Source: Lysinibacter cavernae (GTDB lineage: Bacteria; Actinomycetota; Actinomycetes; Actinomycetales; Microbacteriaceae). Taken from it: a DNA stretch of 64,000 nucleotides. The stretch is from assembly GCF_011758565.1 (NCBI RefSeq), contig NZ_JAAMOX010000001.1, forward strand, positions 1,093,838 to 1,157,837, given 5' to 3'. The notes below the pieces were generated by a model, which saw nothing but the letters and a program-made list of their open reading frames with translations, searched no databases and was not told where the DNA came from. Shown here one piece after another: positions 8,023-16,597 of the stretch. The first letter of the stretch is position 1; every line of letters starts with the position of its first letter. The position numbers and the translations under genes are program-made.

Positions 8023-9405
8023 ATGACTGAACCAACCAACAACGTAGAATCCGTCAGGGCCGCCGTAGCTGAGCTCATGCCAAGGTTGCTCGACGATTTG
8101 CGTCGCTACGTAGAGATTCCGTCCGTTGCGTTCCCCGGTTTTCCCACGGAGCCGGTTCTGGCCGCTCACGATTTGGTCGTTGAGCTGTTATCTGAGGCAG
8201 GCGCATCCGACGTTGAATCTATCCGTCTCCCCGACACATCGCCGGCTGTTTTTGCCACGATTCCTGGGCCGGAGGGGTCCCCTACGGTGCTGCTCTACAC
8301 CCACTATGACGTCGTGCCTGAGGGCGACCCCTCGGCGTGGAAGACGCCGGCCTTCAGCGCTATTGATGCAAAGGACGAGGCGGGCCGAGACATCATTATT
8401 GGTCGAGGTTCTGCGGATTCGAAGGCGAACCTCATGCTGCACCTTGGCGCACTCCGTTACTTTGAGGGCAAGCCTCCGGTCACGCTCAAGATTGTGGTCG
8501 AGGGCCAAGAAGAATTTGGCAGCGACTTCGATTCCTATCCACCATCCGCGCCGGAGCGCTTTGCGGCTGACGCAATGATCATTGCCGATGTTGGCAACAT
8601 TCGTCCTGGCGTCCCCACGGTAACCGTCGCGCTGCGCGGCTCGGCTGCGGTGGATGTTGAGGTCAACACACTCGCGAGCCCCAAACACAGCGGTCTGTTC
8701 GGCGGCGCGGCTCCCGACGCCGTTATCGTGCTCCTACACGCGTTGTCTTCCCTTCACGATGCCGACGGCAACGTTGCCGTCGCCGGCCTGCTCCGCAATG
8801 AATGGGCTGGCACCACGTACACCGACGACGAGTTCCGCGAGCTTGCGGAGATCCTGCCTGGCGTCGAGCCATTCGGAACGGGCGGGCTCGGCTCGCGAAT
8901 CTGGTCAGGGCCAGCCGTGAGCGTCATCGGCATTGACGTTGCCTCTGTTGATACCTCACTCAACGCGGTTGCGGCCCACGCGCGGGCGCGGATCAACCTG
9001 CGGGTTCACCCAGAGCAGAATGCGGTCGAAGCCCAGCAGGCGCTCGTGACGCACCTCGAGAATCTCAAGCCGTTTGGGGTGTCTCTCACGGTTGTAGCGG
9101 GCGAGGCTGGAAATGGATTCGCGGCAAAAACGGACGGGCCCGCTTACACTGCGCTCAGTGCGGCCCTCACCGAAGCGTTTGAAACTCCGGCAACAACCGC
9201 GGCAGCCGGGGGGTCAATCCCGCTCGTCAACTCCCTGCAGCAGGCTGTCCCAGGAGCAGAGGTTTTGTTGTTTGGCGCGACCGACGGTTTCAGCAACATC
9301 CATGCCCCAAACGAACGCGTCGTTGTTGACGAAATTGAGCGCTCGGTCCTCGCCGAGATCCTATTTTTGTCGACGCTTGGCTCTCAGCCGGCTCACGACC
9401 ACTAA
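8023..9405 (+). CDS. M20 family metallopeptidase/dipeptidase
   Basis: A 460-residue M20 enzyme. Metal ligands and catalytic residues are visible: H94 and D96 in YTHYDVVP, D132 in GRGSADSK, and the glutamate pair E163-E164 in VEGQEEFGS. The lid/dimerisation domain is inserted at about residues 190-330, and a late histidine (FSNIHAPNE) supplies the last ligand. Members hydrolyse dipeptides or acylated amino acids in the cytoplasm with two zinc ions. The ATG at 8023 has AAGGACC upstream. The gene is monocistronic and divergent from the permease. Confidence 0.9.
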   Translation: MTEPTNNVESVRAAVAELMPRLLDDLRRYVEIPSVAFPGFPTEPVLAAHDLVVELLSEAGASDVESIRLPDTSPAVFATIPGPEGSPTVLLYTHYDVVPEGDPSAWKTPAFSAIDAKDEAGRDIIIGRGSADSKANLMLHLGALRYFEGKPPVTLKIVVEGQEEFGSDFDSYPPSAPERFAADAMIIADVGNIRPGVPTVTVALRGSAAVDVEVNTLASPKHSGLFGGAAPDAVIVLLHALSSLHDADGNVAVAGLLRNEWAGTTYTDDEFRELAEILPGVEPFGTGGLGSRIWSGPAVSVIGIDVASVDTSLNAVAAHARARINLRVHPEQNAVEAQQALVTHLENLKPFGVSLTVVAGEAGNGFAAKTDGPAYTALSAALTEAFETPATTAAAGGSIPLVNSLQQAVPGAEVLLFGATDGFSNIHAPNERVVVDEIERSVLAEILFLSTLGSQPAHDH

Positions 9406-9604
9406 TCGCGGCAACCGTCGATGGCCGCAACGCTGTCGTTTCAGCCATCGGCGGAAGTTCAGATCGGCCGAGGTCGCGGATGTGTTGGCTCAACAAGCGC
9501 CAACACGCGGAAGTTTGCGCGAGTATCCATCTATTCCACAGGGTCCTTTGGTTACGAGCTCATCAACAGATATGGCTCTCCCTCAAATATTCAGGCGAAA
9601 GGCC

Positions 9605-9610
9605 CTATCG
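9605..9610 (+). promoter_or_regulatory. Candidate -10 box for a leaderless phosphomutase mRNA
   Basis: TATCGT ends 7 bases before the ATG at 9618 and no ribosome-binding site is present. That geometry fits leaderless transcription, which is common in Actinobacteria. No clear -35 was seen. Confidence 0.35.
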
Positions 9611-9617
9611 TTAATGA

Positions 9618-10361
9618 ATGACTGATCTCAGCGAATACGATGCGATCCTGTTTGACCTGGATGGCGTGCTTACCCCAACTGCCGACGTGCATATGCGCGC
9701 CTGGGACGCCCTATTTACCCACTACTTCGCCGAACAGAACGTTGCGAGCACCTACACCGAGAATGATTACTTTGTGTATGTTGACGGCAAACCACGTTAC
9801 GAGGGGGTCGCGAGCCTGCTCGCCTCTCGCGGCATCCAGCTCCCATGGGGCACCCCAAACGATGCCCCTACCGCGAACACGGTGTGTGGCCTTGGCAATC
9901 GCAAAAACGTTGAGTTCACGAGTATCCTGACCCGCGATGGGGTGACTCCATACCCCGGTTCGCTTGCGCTCCTAGATCAACTCGCTGCGGCAGGCACTCC
10001 GCTCGCCGTTGTGTCGAGTTCGCAAAATGCCGAATCCGTTCTTGCCGCTGCCGGACTTCGCGACCGTTTCCGTGCTGTGGTTGACGGGGCCGTTGCGGCC
10101 CACGAAGGCATCCAAGGCAAGCCAGCGCCAGACACCTTCCTCAGAGCAGCGGTGCTGCTCGGAGTCGCCCCAGCGCGGGCAGTCGTTGTTGAAGATGCTC
10201 TTTCCGGCGTCGCTGCTGGCGCGGCAGGGCACTTTGGTCTTGTTGTTGGCGTCGATCGAGGCGTTGGCCACGATGCTCTTGTTGCCGCGGGGGCCAACGT
10301 GGTCGTGTCAGACCTTGCCGAATGCACTTATGCCTCACCGTCAGAAAGCGAGACGCTGTGA
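9618..10361 (+). CDS. HAD-family beta-phosphoglucomutase-like protein
   Basis: A 247-residue HAD subfamily IA protein. Motif I is D13-x-D15-G-V, motif II is VVSSS near 132-136, and the motif III/IV region contains KPAPDTF and VVVEDALSGV. This pattern and the cap domain match beta-phosphoglucomutase, which converts beta-glucose-1-phosphate to glucose-6-phosphate. The coupled downstream gene is a GH65 phosphorylase, whose product is beta-glucose-1-phosphate. That pairing supports the specific call. Confidence 0.86.
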   Translation: MTDLSEYDAILFDLDGVLTPTADVHMRAWDALFTHYFAEQNVASTYTENDYFVYVDGKPRYEGVASLLASRGIQLPWGTPNDAPTANTVCGLGNRKNVEFTSILTRDGVTPYPGSLALLDQLAAAGTPLAVVSSSQNAESVLAAAGLRDRFRAVVDGAVAAHEGIQGKPAPDTFLRAAVLLGVAPARAVVVEDALSGVAAGAAGHFGLVVGVDRGVGHDALVAAGANVVVSDLAECTYASPSESETL

Positions 10362-12853
10362 ACGTCGTCCCAAACAGCGCGAACATGGCGCCAGAACATT
10401 TCCTCAACCGCTCCCGCTACCCCGTAAACGAGTGGGAACTCACCGAAAAAATCTTCGACGAGAGCGATCTCGGCCGCAGCGAAACGCTCTTTTCGGTTGG
10501 CAACGGCTACCTCGGCATGCGCGGCAATCACGAAGAGGGCCGCAACAGCTATTCCCACGGCACGTTTATTAACGGGCTGCACGAGACCTGGCCTATTCTG
10601 CACGCCGAGCAGGCATACGGCTTCGCTCAGGTTGGGCAGACCATCGTCAACGCACCAGATGCCAAAACCATCCGTCTCTATGTCGACGACGAACCGTTCA
10701 ACCTCAGCGACGCAGAGATGCTGCATTACGACCGCACACTCAACTTTGCCGATGGTGTGCTCCGCCGCAGCATGATCTGGCAAACACCGTCCGGCAAAAA
10801 AGTGCTCATCAGGTCACAGCGAATGGTGTCATTTGCCGAGCGGCACTTGGCCGTGCTCACGTTTGAAGTCACGATGCTTGAGGGTGACGCCCCCATTGCA
10901 ATCTCGTGCCAGTTGCTCAACCGGCAAGATGGCAAGGACGAGTACGGCGCCACGACCAAAGCCTCGGGCACCGACTTTGATCCCCGCAAAACCAACGATT
11001 TCACAGACAGGGTGCTGCATCCCCAGACCTACTGGCAAGACGGCAGCCGATCAGTCCTGAGTTACAAAGTTGCCCGCTCCGGTATGACCGTCGCGGTTGC
11101 CGCAGACCACTACGTAGCCGCGTCATCCGAAGTTGTCGAAAAAACCTCGATCGACGGCGACATTGCGAAGCATGTTTACCGCGTCCAGGCTCGTGAGGGG
11201 CACACCATTTCGGTGACCAAGGTGGTCTCATACCACTCCTCAGGCGGCGTGCCAGCCCGCGAGCTCGTTGACCGTTGCCGTCGCACACTCGACCGAGTCG
11301 AGACAGAGGGCATCGAGCTGCAATTTGTAAAGCAGAGCGAATGGCTCGCCGACTATTGGCTGCGCTCAGACATCGAGATTCCGGGGCAGCCCGCGGTGCA
11401 GCAGGCCGTCCGTTGGAACCTGTTCCAACTCGCGCAGGCATCCGCGCGAGCCGAGGGCTCCGGCATCCCGGCAAAGGGCCTGACCGGCAGCGGCTACAGC
11501 GGGCACTACTTCTGGGACACCGAGGTCTACGTGCTTCCGTACCTCACGTACACCTCCCCCCGCTTTGCCCGCAACGCGTTGAGATTCCGCTACAACATGT
11601 TGCCGGCCGCGCGTCGACGCGCCATCGAGCTCAACGAACGCGGCGCGCTCTTCCCCTGGCGCACGATCAACGGCGAAGAGGCATCCGCCTATTACGCCGC
11701 CGGCACGGCGCAGTTCCATATCGATGCAGACATCACCTACGCCCTTGCAAAATACGTGGCGGCAACGGGAGACGATGATTTCCTTGCCCGCGAAGGCGTC
11801 GATATTGTGGTCGAGACCGCGCGAATGTGGGCTGACCTCGGATTCTGGCGACACGGGGGCGATGAAGCATTCCACATCCACGGGGTGACGGGCCCAGACG
11901 AATACACCACGGTTGTCAACGACAACATGTTTACCAACTCGATGGCTAAGTTCAACCTGCAGTATGCGGTTGATACCGTCACCCGCCTCGAAACCATTCG
12001 CCCAGACGAGTTCCGGAGCATGGTTGCGCGCCTTGAACTCGAGCCAGAAGAAATACGAGAGTGGCAGCGTGCCGCAAACGCGATGACCATTCCGTATGAC
12101 GAGCGACTTGGCATCCACCCACAAGACGCGCAGTTTCTTGAGCGCGAAATGTGGGATCTAGAACGCACGCCGCCAGAGAAGCGCCCGCTTCTCCTGCACT
12201 TCCATCCCCTCGTCATCTACCGTTTCCAGGTGCTCAAGCAGGCCGATGTGGTGCTCGCGCTGTTCCTGCAGGGCAACTACTTCACGGCGGACCAGAAAAT
12301 CGCAGACTTTGAGTACTACGACCCAATCACGACGGGCGACTCAACACTTTCCGCTGTTGTGCAGTCAATCATGGCCGCTGAGGTTGGCTACCACGAGCTC
12401 GCGCTGCAGTATTTCCACGACGGCCTCTTTGTTGACCTCGCCGACCTGCACCAAAATACCTCCGACGGCGTTCACGTTGCGTCAACCGGCGGCGTCTGGA
12501 GCGCCCTCGTCTCTGGCTTCGGGGGCATGCGCGACTACAACGGCGAAATCACGTTCGACCCACGACTCCCAGCGGGCTGGCAAGAACTCACGTTCCGTCT
12601 CACGCTCAAGGGCGCTCGGCTCCGAGTGACGGTCACCGCCGAATCAATTCGGTTCACCGTAGAAGACGGCGATGGGGTCACGGTCAGCGTCAGAGGCGAA
12701 TCGGTGACGGTCAGGCCGGAGTCCCCAGTGACGGTCGATCTATTGCATCACGGCCCGCGCACGAGCGGTGCTCCGACCCAGCGTGACCTCCGCGACAACC
12801 GCAGGGCAGACGGGACCCTCATCACCGCGTCAATCCCCCGCAGCGAGCTGTAA
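10358..12853 (+). CDS. Glycoside hydrolase family 65 disaccharide phosphorylase
   Basis: An 831-residue GH65 enzyme: N-terminal beta-sandwich (ETLFSVGNGYLGMRGNHEEG near residue 36), a helical linker, an (alpha/alpha)6 barrel and a small C-terminal beta domain. The catalytic acid is E515 in GVTGPDEYT; the phosphate-binding region contains STGGVWSALVSGFGG. The family includes maltose, trehalose, kojibiose and nigerose phosphorylases, which split the disaccharide with phosphate into glucose plus beta-glucose-1-phosphate. Sequence reading does not settle the substrate. The GTG start at 10358 overlaps the phosphomutase stop (GTGA), giving translational coupling. Anomeric logic fits the upstream phosphomutase. 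Confidence 0.9.
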   Translation: MNVVPNSANMAPEHFLNRSRYPVNEWELTEKIFDESDLGRSETLFSVGNGYLGMRGNHEEGRNSYSHGTFINGLHETWPILHAEQAYGFAQVGQTIVNAPDAKTIRLYVDDEPFNLSDAEMLHYDRTLNFADGVLRRSMIWQTPSGKKVLIRSQRMVSFAERHLAVLTFEVTMLEGDAPIAISCQLLNRQDGKDEYGATTKASGTDFDPRKTNDFTDRVLHPQTYWQDGSRSVLSYKVARSGMTVAVAADHYVAASSEVVEKTSIDGDIAKHVYRVQAREGHTISVTKVVSYHSSGGVPARELVDRCRRTLDRVETEGIELQFVKQSEWLADYWLRSDIEIPGQPAVQQAVRWNLFQLAQASARAEGSGIPAKGLTGSGYSGHYFWDTEVYVLPYLTYTSPRFARNALRFRYNMLPAARRRAIELNERGALFPWRTINGEEASAYYAAGTAQFHIDADITYALAKYVAATGDDDFLAREGVDIVVETARMWADLGFWRHGGDEAFHIHGVTGPDEYTTVVNDNMFTNSMAKFNLQYAVDTVTRLETIRPDEFRSMVARLELEPEEIREWQRAANAMTIPYDERLGIHPQDAQFLEREMWDLERTPPEKRPLLLHFHPLVIYRFQVLKQADVVLALFLQGNYFTADQKIADFEYYDPITTGDSTLSAVVQSIMAAEVGYHELALQYFHDGLFVDLADLHQNTSDGVHVASTGGVWSALVSGFGGMRDYNGEITFDPRLPAGWQELTFRLTLKGARLRVTVTAESIRFTVEDGDGVTVSVRGESVTVRPESPVTVDLLHHGPRTSGAPTQRDLRDNRRADGTLITASIPRSEL

Positions 12854-12939
12854 GACGCACGGCTGAGATACGCACGGCTGAGCGACCCACGTTTGAAGAC
12901 CCACGGCTGAGGACGCACGGCTGAGGATGCCCGGCTGAG
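12854..12939. repeat. 14-bp tandem repeats after the GH65 gene
   Basis: Six imperfect units of consensus GACGCACGGCTGAG begin directly after the GH65 stop: 12854-12867, 12869-12882, 12884-12897 (diverged), 12898-12911, 12912-12925 and 12926-12939, with single-base slips between the first three. No coding role seen. It opens a 472-base stretch (12854-13325) that holds only repeats and no convincing gene. Confidence 0.8.
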
Positions 12940-13070
12940 CGCCGAGTCGAGGTAAAACGGCGTGAATTGCGGCACGGTCGTCGTTCGTGTCCGCTCGGTC
13001 CATGGCCGGGGTGAGTCAACCACGGGCGGTCTTGGCCTGCTTGCGGCAGTCTGGCGCGCTCGGTTCAGGT

Positions 13071-13142
13071 CTCGGTTTCGGCCTCGGTCTCGGTCTCGGC
13101 CTCGGCCTCGGCCTCGGCCTCAGTTTCGGTTTCGGTTTCAGC
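13071..13142. repeat. Hexanucleotide tandem array
   Basis: Twelve consecutive hexamers of consensus YTCRGY (CTCGGT, TTCGGC, CTCGGC and so on) fill 72 bases. Both strands stay open through it and would give Arg-Pro-type or Lys-Pro-type dipeptide runs, but no start with support is present. I treat it as non-coding low-complexity DNA. Confidence 0.85.
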
Positions 13143-13325
13143 CGAGTCTCGGGCCGTGCCTGATCGAGTGATCGGCATGCCCTTCGGTTAACAAAAGAAC
13201 CGACCCCCACGATGAGCGTGTGCTACTCGTTCGGACACCACGGCCAAACAAACAGGAACACTCACCGTGCGGGTCGGTGATCGGGGAGGCGACGCCATCA
13301 ACAGTGATGGCCTTCGCCTTGGTAT

Positions 13326-13517
13326 TTAGGCCCGGACAGCCACGAAGGTCTTGCCCGTGAGCTCACGGTAGTTCTCGCGTACGTGCTCAAACCATCCGAT
13401 TGCTCGCTGGTACTGCGCGATGCTGGCTTCAGCGTTGTGGAACGCCTGCTTCACGACAACCAGGTACTGTTCTGCTTCATTGCATTTGCGATGAATTTCT
13501 AGCTCTACTGCGCTCAT
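13326..13517 (-). CDS. Small hypothetical protein
   Basis: A 63-residue frame (MSAVELEIHRKCNEAEQYL...) predicted to be mostly amphipathic helix and with ordinary residue composition. No recognised domain. It lies between the repeat region and the desaturase promoter and is divergent from the desaturase. A weak GGTG lies before its ATG. It may be a real small helical protein, but without homologues I cannot exclude a chance frame. Confidence 0.45.
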   Translation of the reverse strand: MSAVELEIHRKCNEAEQYLVVVKQAFHNAEASIAQYQRAIGWFEHVRENYRELTGKTFVAVRA

Positions 13518-13609
13518 AGCACCAACGTTAGGACGGTTTTTGGCAACGCAACCCCCAAATTGAGGAGATTATTGGCCAAGATTTGAGGGTTTGTTAAATT
13601 TGACGTTTT

Positions 13610-13639
13610 TTGACACCGATATGGGACGGGCGATATATA
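13610..13639 (+). promoter_or_regulatory. Sigma-70-type promoter of the desaturase gene
   Basis: TTGACA at 13610-13615 and TATATA at 13634-13639 are separated by 18 bases, a near-consensus housekeeping promoter. The start codon is about 105 bases downstream, leaving room for a leader. Confidence 0.65.
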
Positions 13640-13744
13640 GCCGTACTCACAGCCTCGGCGCGTAGGATGGGGGCATCTGAATCTTGAGCATCTGCTCCCT
13701 ACGCGGCTGAGAAGTCGAACCGACATCCAGCTCAAAGGGCCCTC

Positions 13745-14842
13745 ATGACTCAACCGACCCTCATTGGTCAACTCCGACTCACGCAACCGCGACTCGGAAC
13801 CGGCGCAGGCAATACAAACAGCTACAGTGCGCTCATGAAAACCATCCGAGAGGCCGGCCTGCTCCGGCGTCGCGTCGGCTTCTACGTCACGATGTTTGCC
13901 ATTCTGACCGTTGCCCTCGGCGGCGCCATCGCCGGATTCATCCTCCTCGGAGATTCCTGGTTTCAGCTGCTCATCGCGGCGGCAATCGGCATCATCATGA
14001 CGCAGTTTGCCTTTATCACCCACGAAGCATCCCACCGGCAGGTGTTTGCATCGGGTCCCGTCAACGACCGAGTAGGTCGCATCCTTGCCGCAGGTGTCGT
14101 TGGGATCAGTTACAGCTGGTGGATGACAAAGCACACCAAGCACCACGCCAACCCGAACACGGTTGGCAAAGACCCAGACATCGAAATCGACACGATTTCA
14201 TTTATCGAAGAAGATGCTTCACAACAAAAAGGTTTTCTCGGCGCACTGACGCGCCGCCAGGGATACCTGTTTTTCCCCCTGCTGCTGCTTGAAGGTTTGA
14301 ACCTCCATTTCCTCTCACTCAAGTCACTCATCCAGGCCCGCGAAACGCCAGGACGCACCGGCGAACTCATTATGATTGGCGTCCGCCTCATTGCGTATGT
14401 TGCCGTCGTTATGTGGTTCTTGCCGCTCGGCATGGCCGCAGCGTTCCTCGGCGTTCAGGTCGCCGTCTTTGGCCTCTACATGGGTGCATCCTTCGCTCCA
14501 AACCACAAAGGCATGCCACTCATCGAAAAGGGCGCTAAACTCGACTTCCTCAGCAAGCAGGTTCTTACCTCTCGCAATATCAGTGGTGGTTTTCCCATGA
14601 GCACCTTCATGGGCGGACTCAACTACCAGATCGAGCACCACCTCTTTCCCAGCATGCCAAGGCCACATCTGGCCCGCGCGCGAGAAATTGTTCGTGAGCA
14701 TTGCGCGAACATTGAAATCCCCTACACGGAGACAACCCTTATCAAGTCTTATAGCATCGTCATCGACTACCTCAACAGGGTAGGACTCTCAGCCCGCGAC
14801 CCGTTTGACTGCCCGCTGGCAAATCAGTACAGGCGCCCGTGA
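13745..14842 (+). CDS. Membrane fatty acid desaturase
   Basis: A 365-residue membrane di-iron desaturase. The three histidine boxes are HEASH near residue 95, HTKHH near 130 and QIEHH near 298, with four hydrophobic segments at about 48-90 and 205-240. Acyl-lipid or acyl-CoA desaturases of this family insert a cis double bond using oxygen and an electron donor. The DesA-type last box begins with Q. A strong promoter precedes it. The next gene starts on its stop codon, so a functional link to that unknown protein is likely. Confidence 0.92.
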   Translation: MTQPTLIGQLRLTQPRLGTGAGNTNSYSALMKTIREAGLLRRRVGFYVTMFAILTVALGGAIAGFILLGDSWFQLLIAAAIGIIMTQFAFITHEASHRQVFASGPVNDRVGRILAAGVVGISYSWWMTKHTKHHANPNTVGKDPDIEIDTISFIEEDASQQKGFLGALTRRQGYLFFPLLLLEGLNLHFLSLKSLIQARETPGRTGELIMIGVRLIAYVAVVMWFLPLGMAAAFLGVQVAVFGLYMGASFAPNHKGMPLIEKGAKLDFLSKQVLTSRNISGGFPMSTFMGGLNYQIEHHLFPSMPRPHLARAREIVREHCANIEIPYTETTLIKSYSIVIDYLNRVGLSARDPFDCPLANQYRRP

Positions 14843-15612
14843 GCGCCGCCGCAAGTTCACGCCCCCTCGACCGCGTAGGGCGTTCACAGTACGGTCACCG
14901 CATCTCGTTTGCCGCCCCAAACGCGTCGGGTGGCAAAGACAAGGTCAGTGGCATCCTCCGCCAGATCTGGCGAGAAAACTACGACAACAGTGTTCCCGGC
15001 CGCTGCGTAGCCATCGATGACGATACGACCGGCAAGCTGACCGTCTACGGACCACTGCCGCTTTCCTTCGTTGTGAGCGATCTTGGCCCCGCCACGGTTG
15101 ATAAGGACACTCCTCAGCATCACGCGGTTCGCCCAAGCTGGGTACCTTCGCGCATCGAGTCGATCACGATCTTCTGGTCTGGCGGCCCCAAGGATGGCAC
15201 GTCGCAGGTTATTACACCGGAGCGCATGCGCAGCCGGTACTTCAGCTCAGACCCCGCGAGATCCGAGAAAGCGGAGTACGTCTGGAACGAGAAGTTCGCA
15301 CCGGCCGATAATCGAGATTTCACGGCTGACTTCTGGTTTGCGGGTTGGGTCACTGCTGACGAGGCGAAGCCAGCCGGTTCGGCGGCAACACCACTCGCGG
15401 CAGGCGACCAGTACCGCGTGCAGTTCCGCAATGGCCCGCTTGTTGACGACTTCGGACGATTCCAGACGTCGATAACCGGCAAGCCATTGCCGATTATTAC
15501 GCTCACGCCAGCAGAAACCGGCAGGCCGCTCCCAATCACGTATTCCTACACGGGATTCGGCGCGTCGTCGTCGGTTGGTTTCCGCTGCAGCTACAGCCTG
15601 GTCAAGCCCTAA
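14839..15612 (+). CDS. Unknown protein translationally coupled to the desaturase
   Basis: A 257-residue frame that starts at a GTG overlapping the desaturase stop (GTGA). I do not recognise a family. No signal peptide or membrane span is visible. The sequence is rich in beta-type segments (LTVYGPLPLSFVVSD, ESITIFWSGG, QYRVQFRNGPLVDDFG) and aromatic residues, with good local codon usage through the whole frame. An obvious idea is an electron-transfer or lipid-binding partner of the desaturase, but no FAD, NAD or iron-sulfur motif is visible, so that is only context. Confidence 0.7.
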   Translation: MSAAASSRPLDRVGRSQYGHRISFAAPNASGGKDKVSGILRQIWRENYDNSVPGRCVAIDDDTTGKLTVYGPLPLSFVVSDLGPATVDKDTPQHHAVRPSWVPSRIESITIFWSGGPKDGTSQVITPERMRSRYFSSDPARSEKAEYVWNEKFAPADNRDFTADFWFAGWVTADEAKPAGSAATPLAAGDQYRVQFRNGPLVDDFGRFQTSITGKPLPIITLTPAETGRPLPITYSYTGFGASSSVGFRCSYSLVKP

Positions 15613-16192
15613 CATCGCCCCAATGTCCCTTTGGAACAATGGATTCAAAAAAGTTCTGCGGAAAACAGGGCCCGGCGTGCTACGCTGAACAACAGATAGA
15701 TCGTTTGCCTCGCGGCCCCGACTGAATGTGCATGGTCATGGATAACACGCCGCTAGCAGGCTCCACTCATAACGAGGCTTACCCCGCCGCACCGGGCAAG
15801 TCCTCAGAAATTAATTCATATTCTTACTCGTATCCCCACCGTTCGTTTCGTACCGTCTCGCCACTCGGCGTGACCAACACGAACTCATCGCGCTGATCTG
15901 GCCGACCGATGATCAGGAATCCTTCAGCACGCAGTCATGTGCTGCCAGCTCGTTCCTCTTCACGGCCACGTTTGCGCCCCACAGTCTCACCGACACAGTG
16001 GTGCTCGCCAAGCCATCCGGCTTCAGCAGTCAACCGCACCGTTGGTGAAGTCGCGTTATCACCGTCATTCGACCGGTGCTGGCCCTCTACCCTCCTCACG
16101 GAGCAGCGAGATGTCGCACCCAGGAACACCGGAATCACCGCGGCAAACCGTCTCGAAGACCGAGACGGAACACATAAAGAAAAGAGAAACAC
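15613..16192. other. 580-base region upstream of the second cspA; possible small ORF
   Basis: No convincing gene is present. A frame of 56 codons on the plus strand (15726-15896, in-frame ATGs at 15726, 15732 and 15738) encodes a Ser/Tyr-rich peptide and could be a small gene or a leader of the cold-shock transcript. The last 150 bases before cspA are unstructured and probably include a long 5' leader, typical of cold-shock genes. A possible -10 (TACGCT, 15681-15686) lies upstream of the small frame. Confidence 0.35.
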
Positions 16193-16396
16193 ATGCCTAC
16201 AGGCACCGTGAAATGGTTCGACTCTGAAAAGGGCTTCGGATTCATCGCCCCTGACGACGGAACCCCCGACGTCTTCGCTCACTACTCAGCCATCGCTGCA
16301 AGCGGATACCGCTCGCTCGAAGAGAACCAGAAGGTTGAGTTCGACACCGCCCGTGGCCCCAAGGGACCTCAGGCAGAGAACATTCGCCCCCTGTAG
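16193..16396 (+). CDS. cspA: Cold-shock protein CspA family, second copy
   Basis: A 67-residue cold-shock domain with [18 protein letters not shown] (RNP1 KGFGFI) and DVFAHYSAI (RNP2). It is close in sequence to the copy at 2759 and identical in length. It acts as an RNA/DNA-binding chaperone. The leader ends in AAGAAAAGAGAAACAC before the ATG. A well-formed terminator follows. Confidence 0.96.
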   Translation: MPTGTVKWFDSEKGFGFIAPDDGTPDVFAHYSAIAASGYRSLEENQKVEFDTARGPKGPQAENIRPL

Positions 16397-16421
16397 GTTG
16401 CGAATTTTGAGCTAACGCTCG

Positions 16422-16460
16422 AATCGGGTCGCCCGCGCTGATGCGCGGCGGCCCGATTTT
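16422..16460 (+). terminator. Rho-independent terminator after the second cspA
   Basis: AATCGGGTCGCCCGCGC (16422-16438) pairs with GCGCGGCGGCCCGATT (16443-16458) as a 16-bp GC-rich stem with one bulged C and a 4-base loop, ending in a short T run. Confidence 0.85.
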
Positions 16461-16597
16461 CTCGTTAAGCACCGGTCATGCACACGATTTCCGAACTTTT
16501 GTGCGGGTGTCAGGAGAGGTAGAGTCGAGTCAAGGCTGTGCGCCAATGGTGGTCGAGCCGCTCCCCCGCCCACCTTCCGCAAGGACGTTGATCTGTC

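Noticed and set aside
9421-9621. 66-residue frame before the phosphomutase
   Set aside because: It overlaps the phosphomutase start and ends with no ribosome site or homologue; the -10 box for the real gene lies in it.
12962-13210. Arg/Pro-rich proteins on both strands
   Set aside because: Both come from reading the YTCRGY array; no start or codon bias supports either.
15646-15660. 15-base string CAAAAAAGTTCTGCG also found at 62758-62772
   Set aside because: The A6 run and 15-base length make a chance match likely in 64 kb, and the spacing to the nearby -10 boxes differs.
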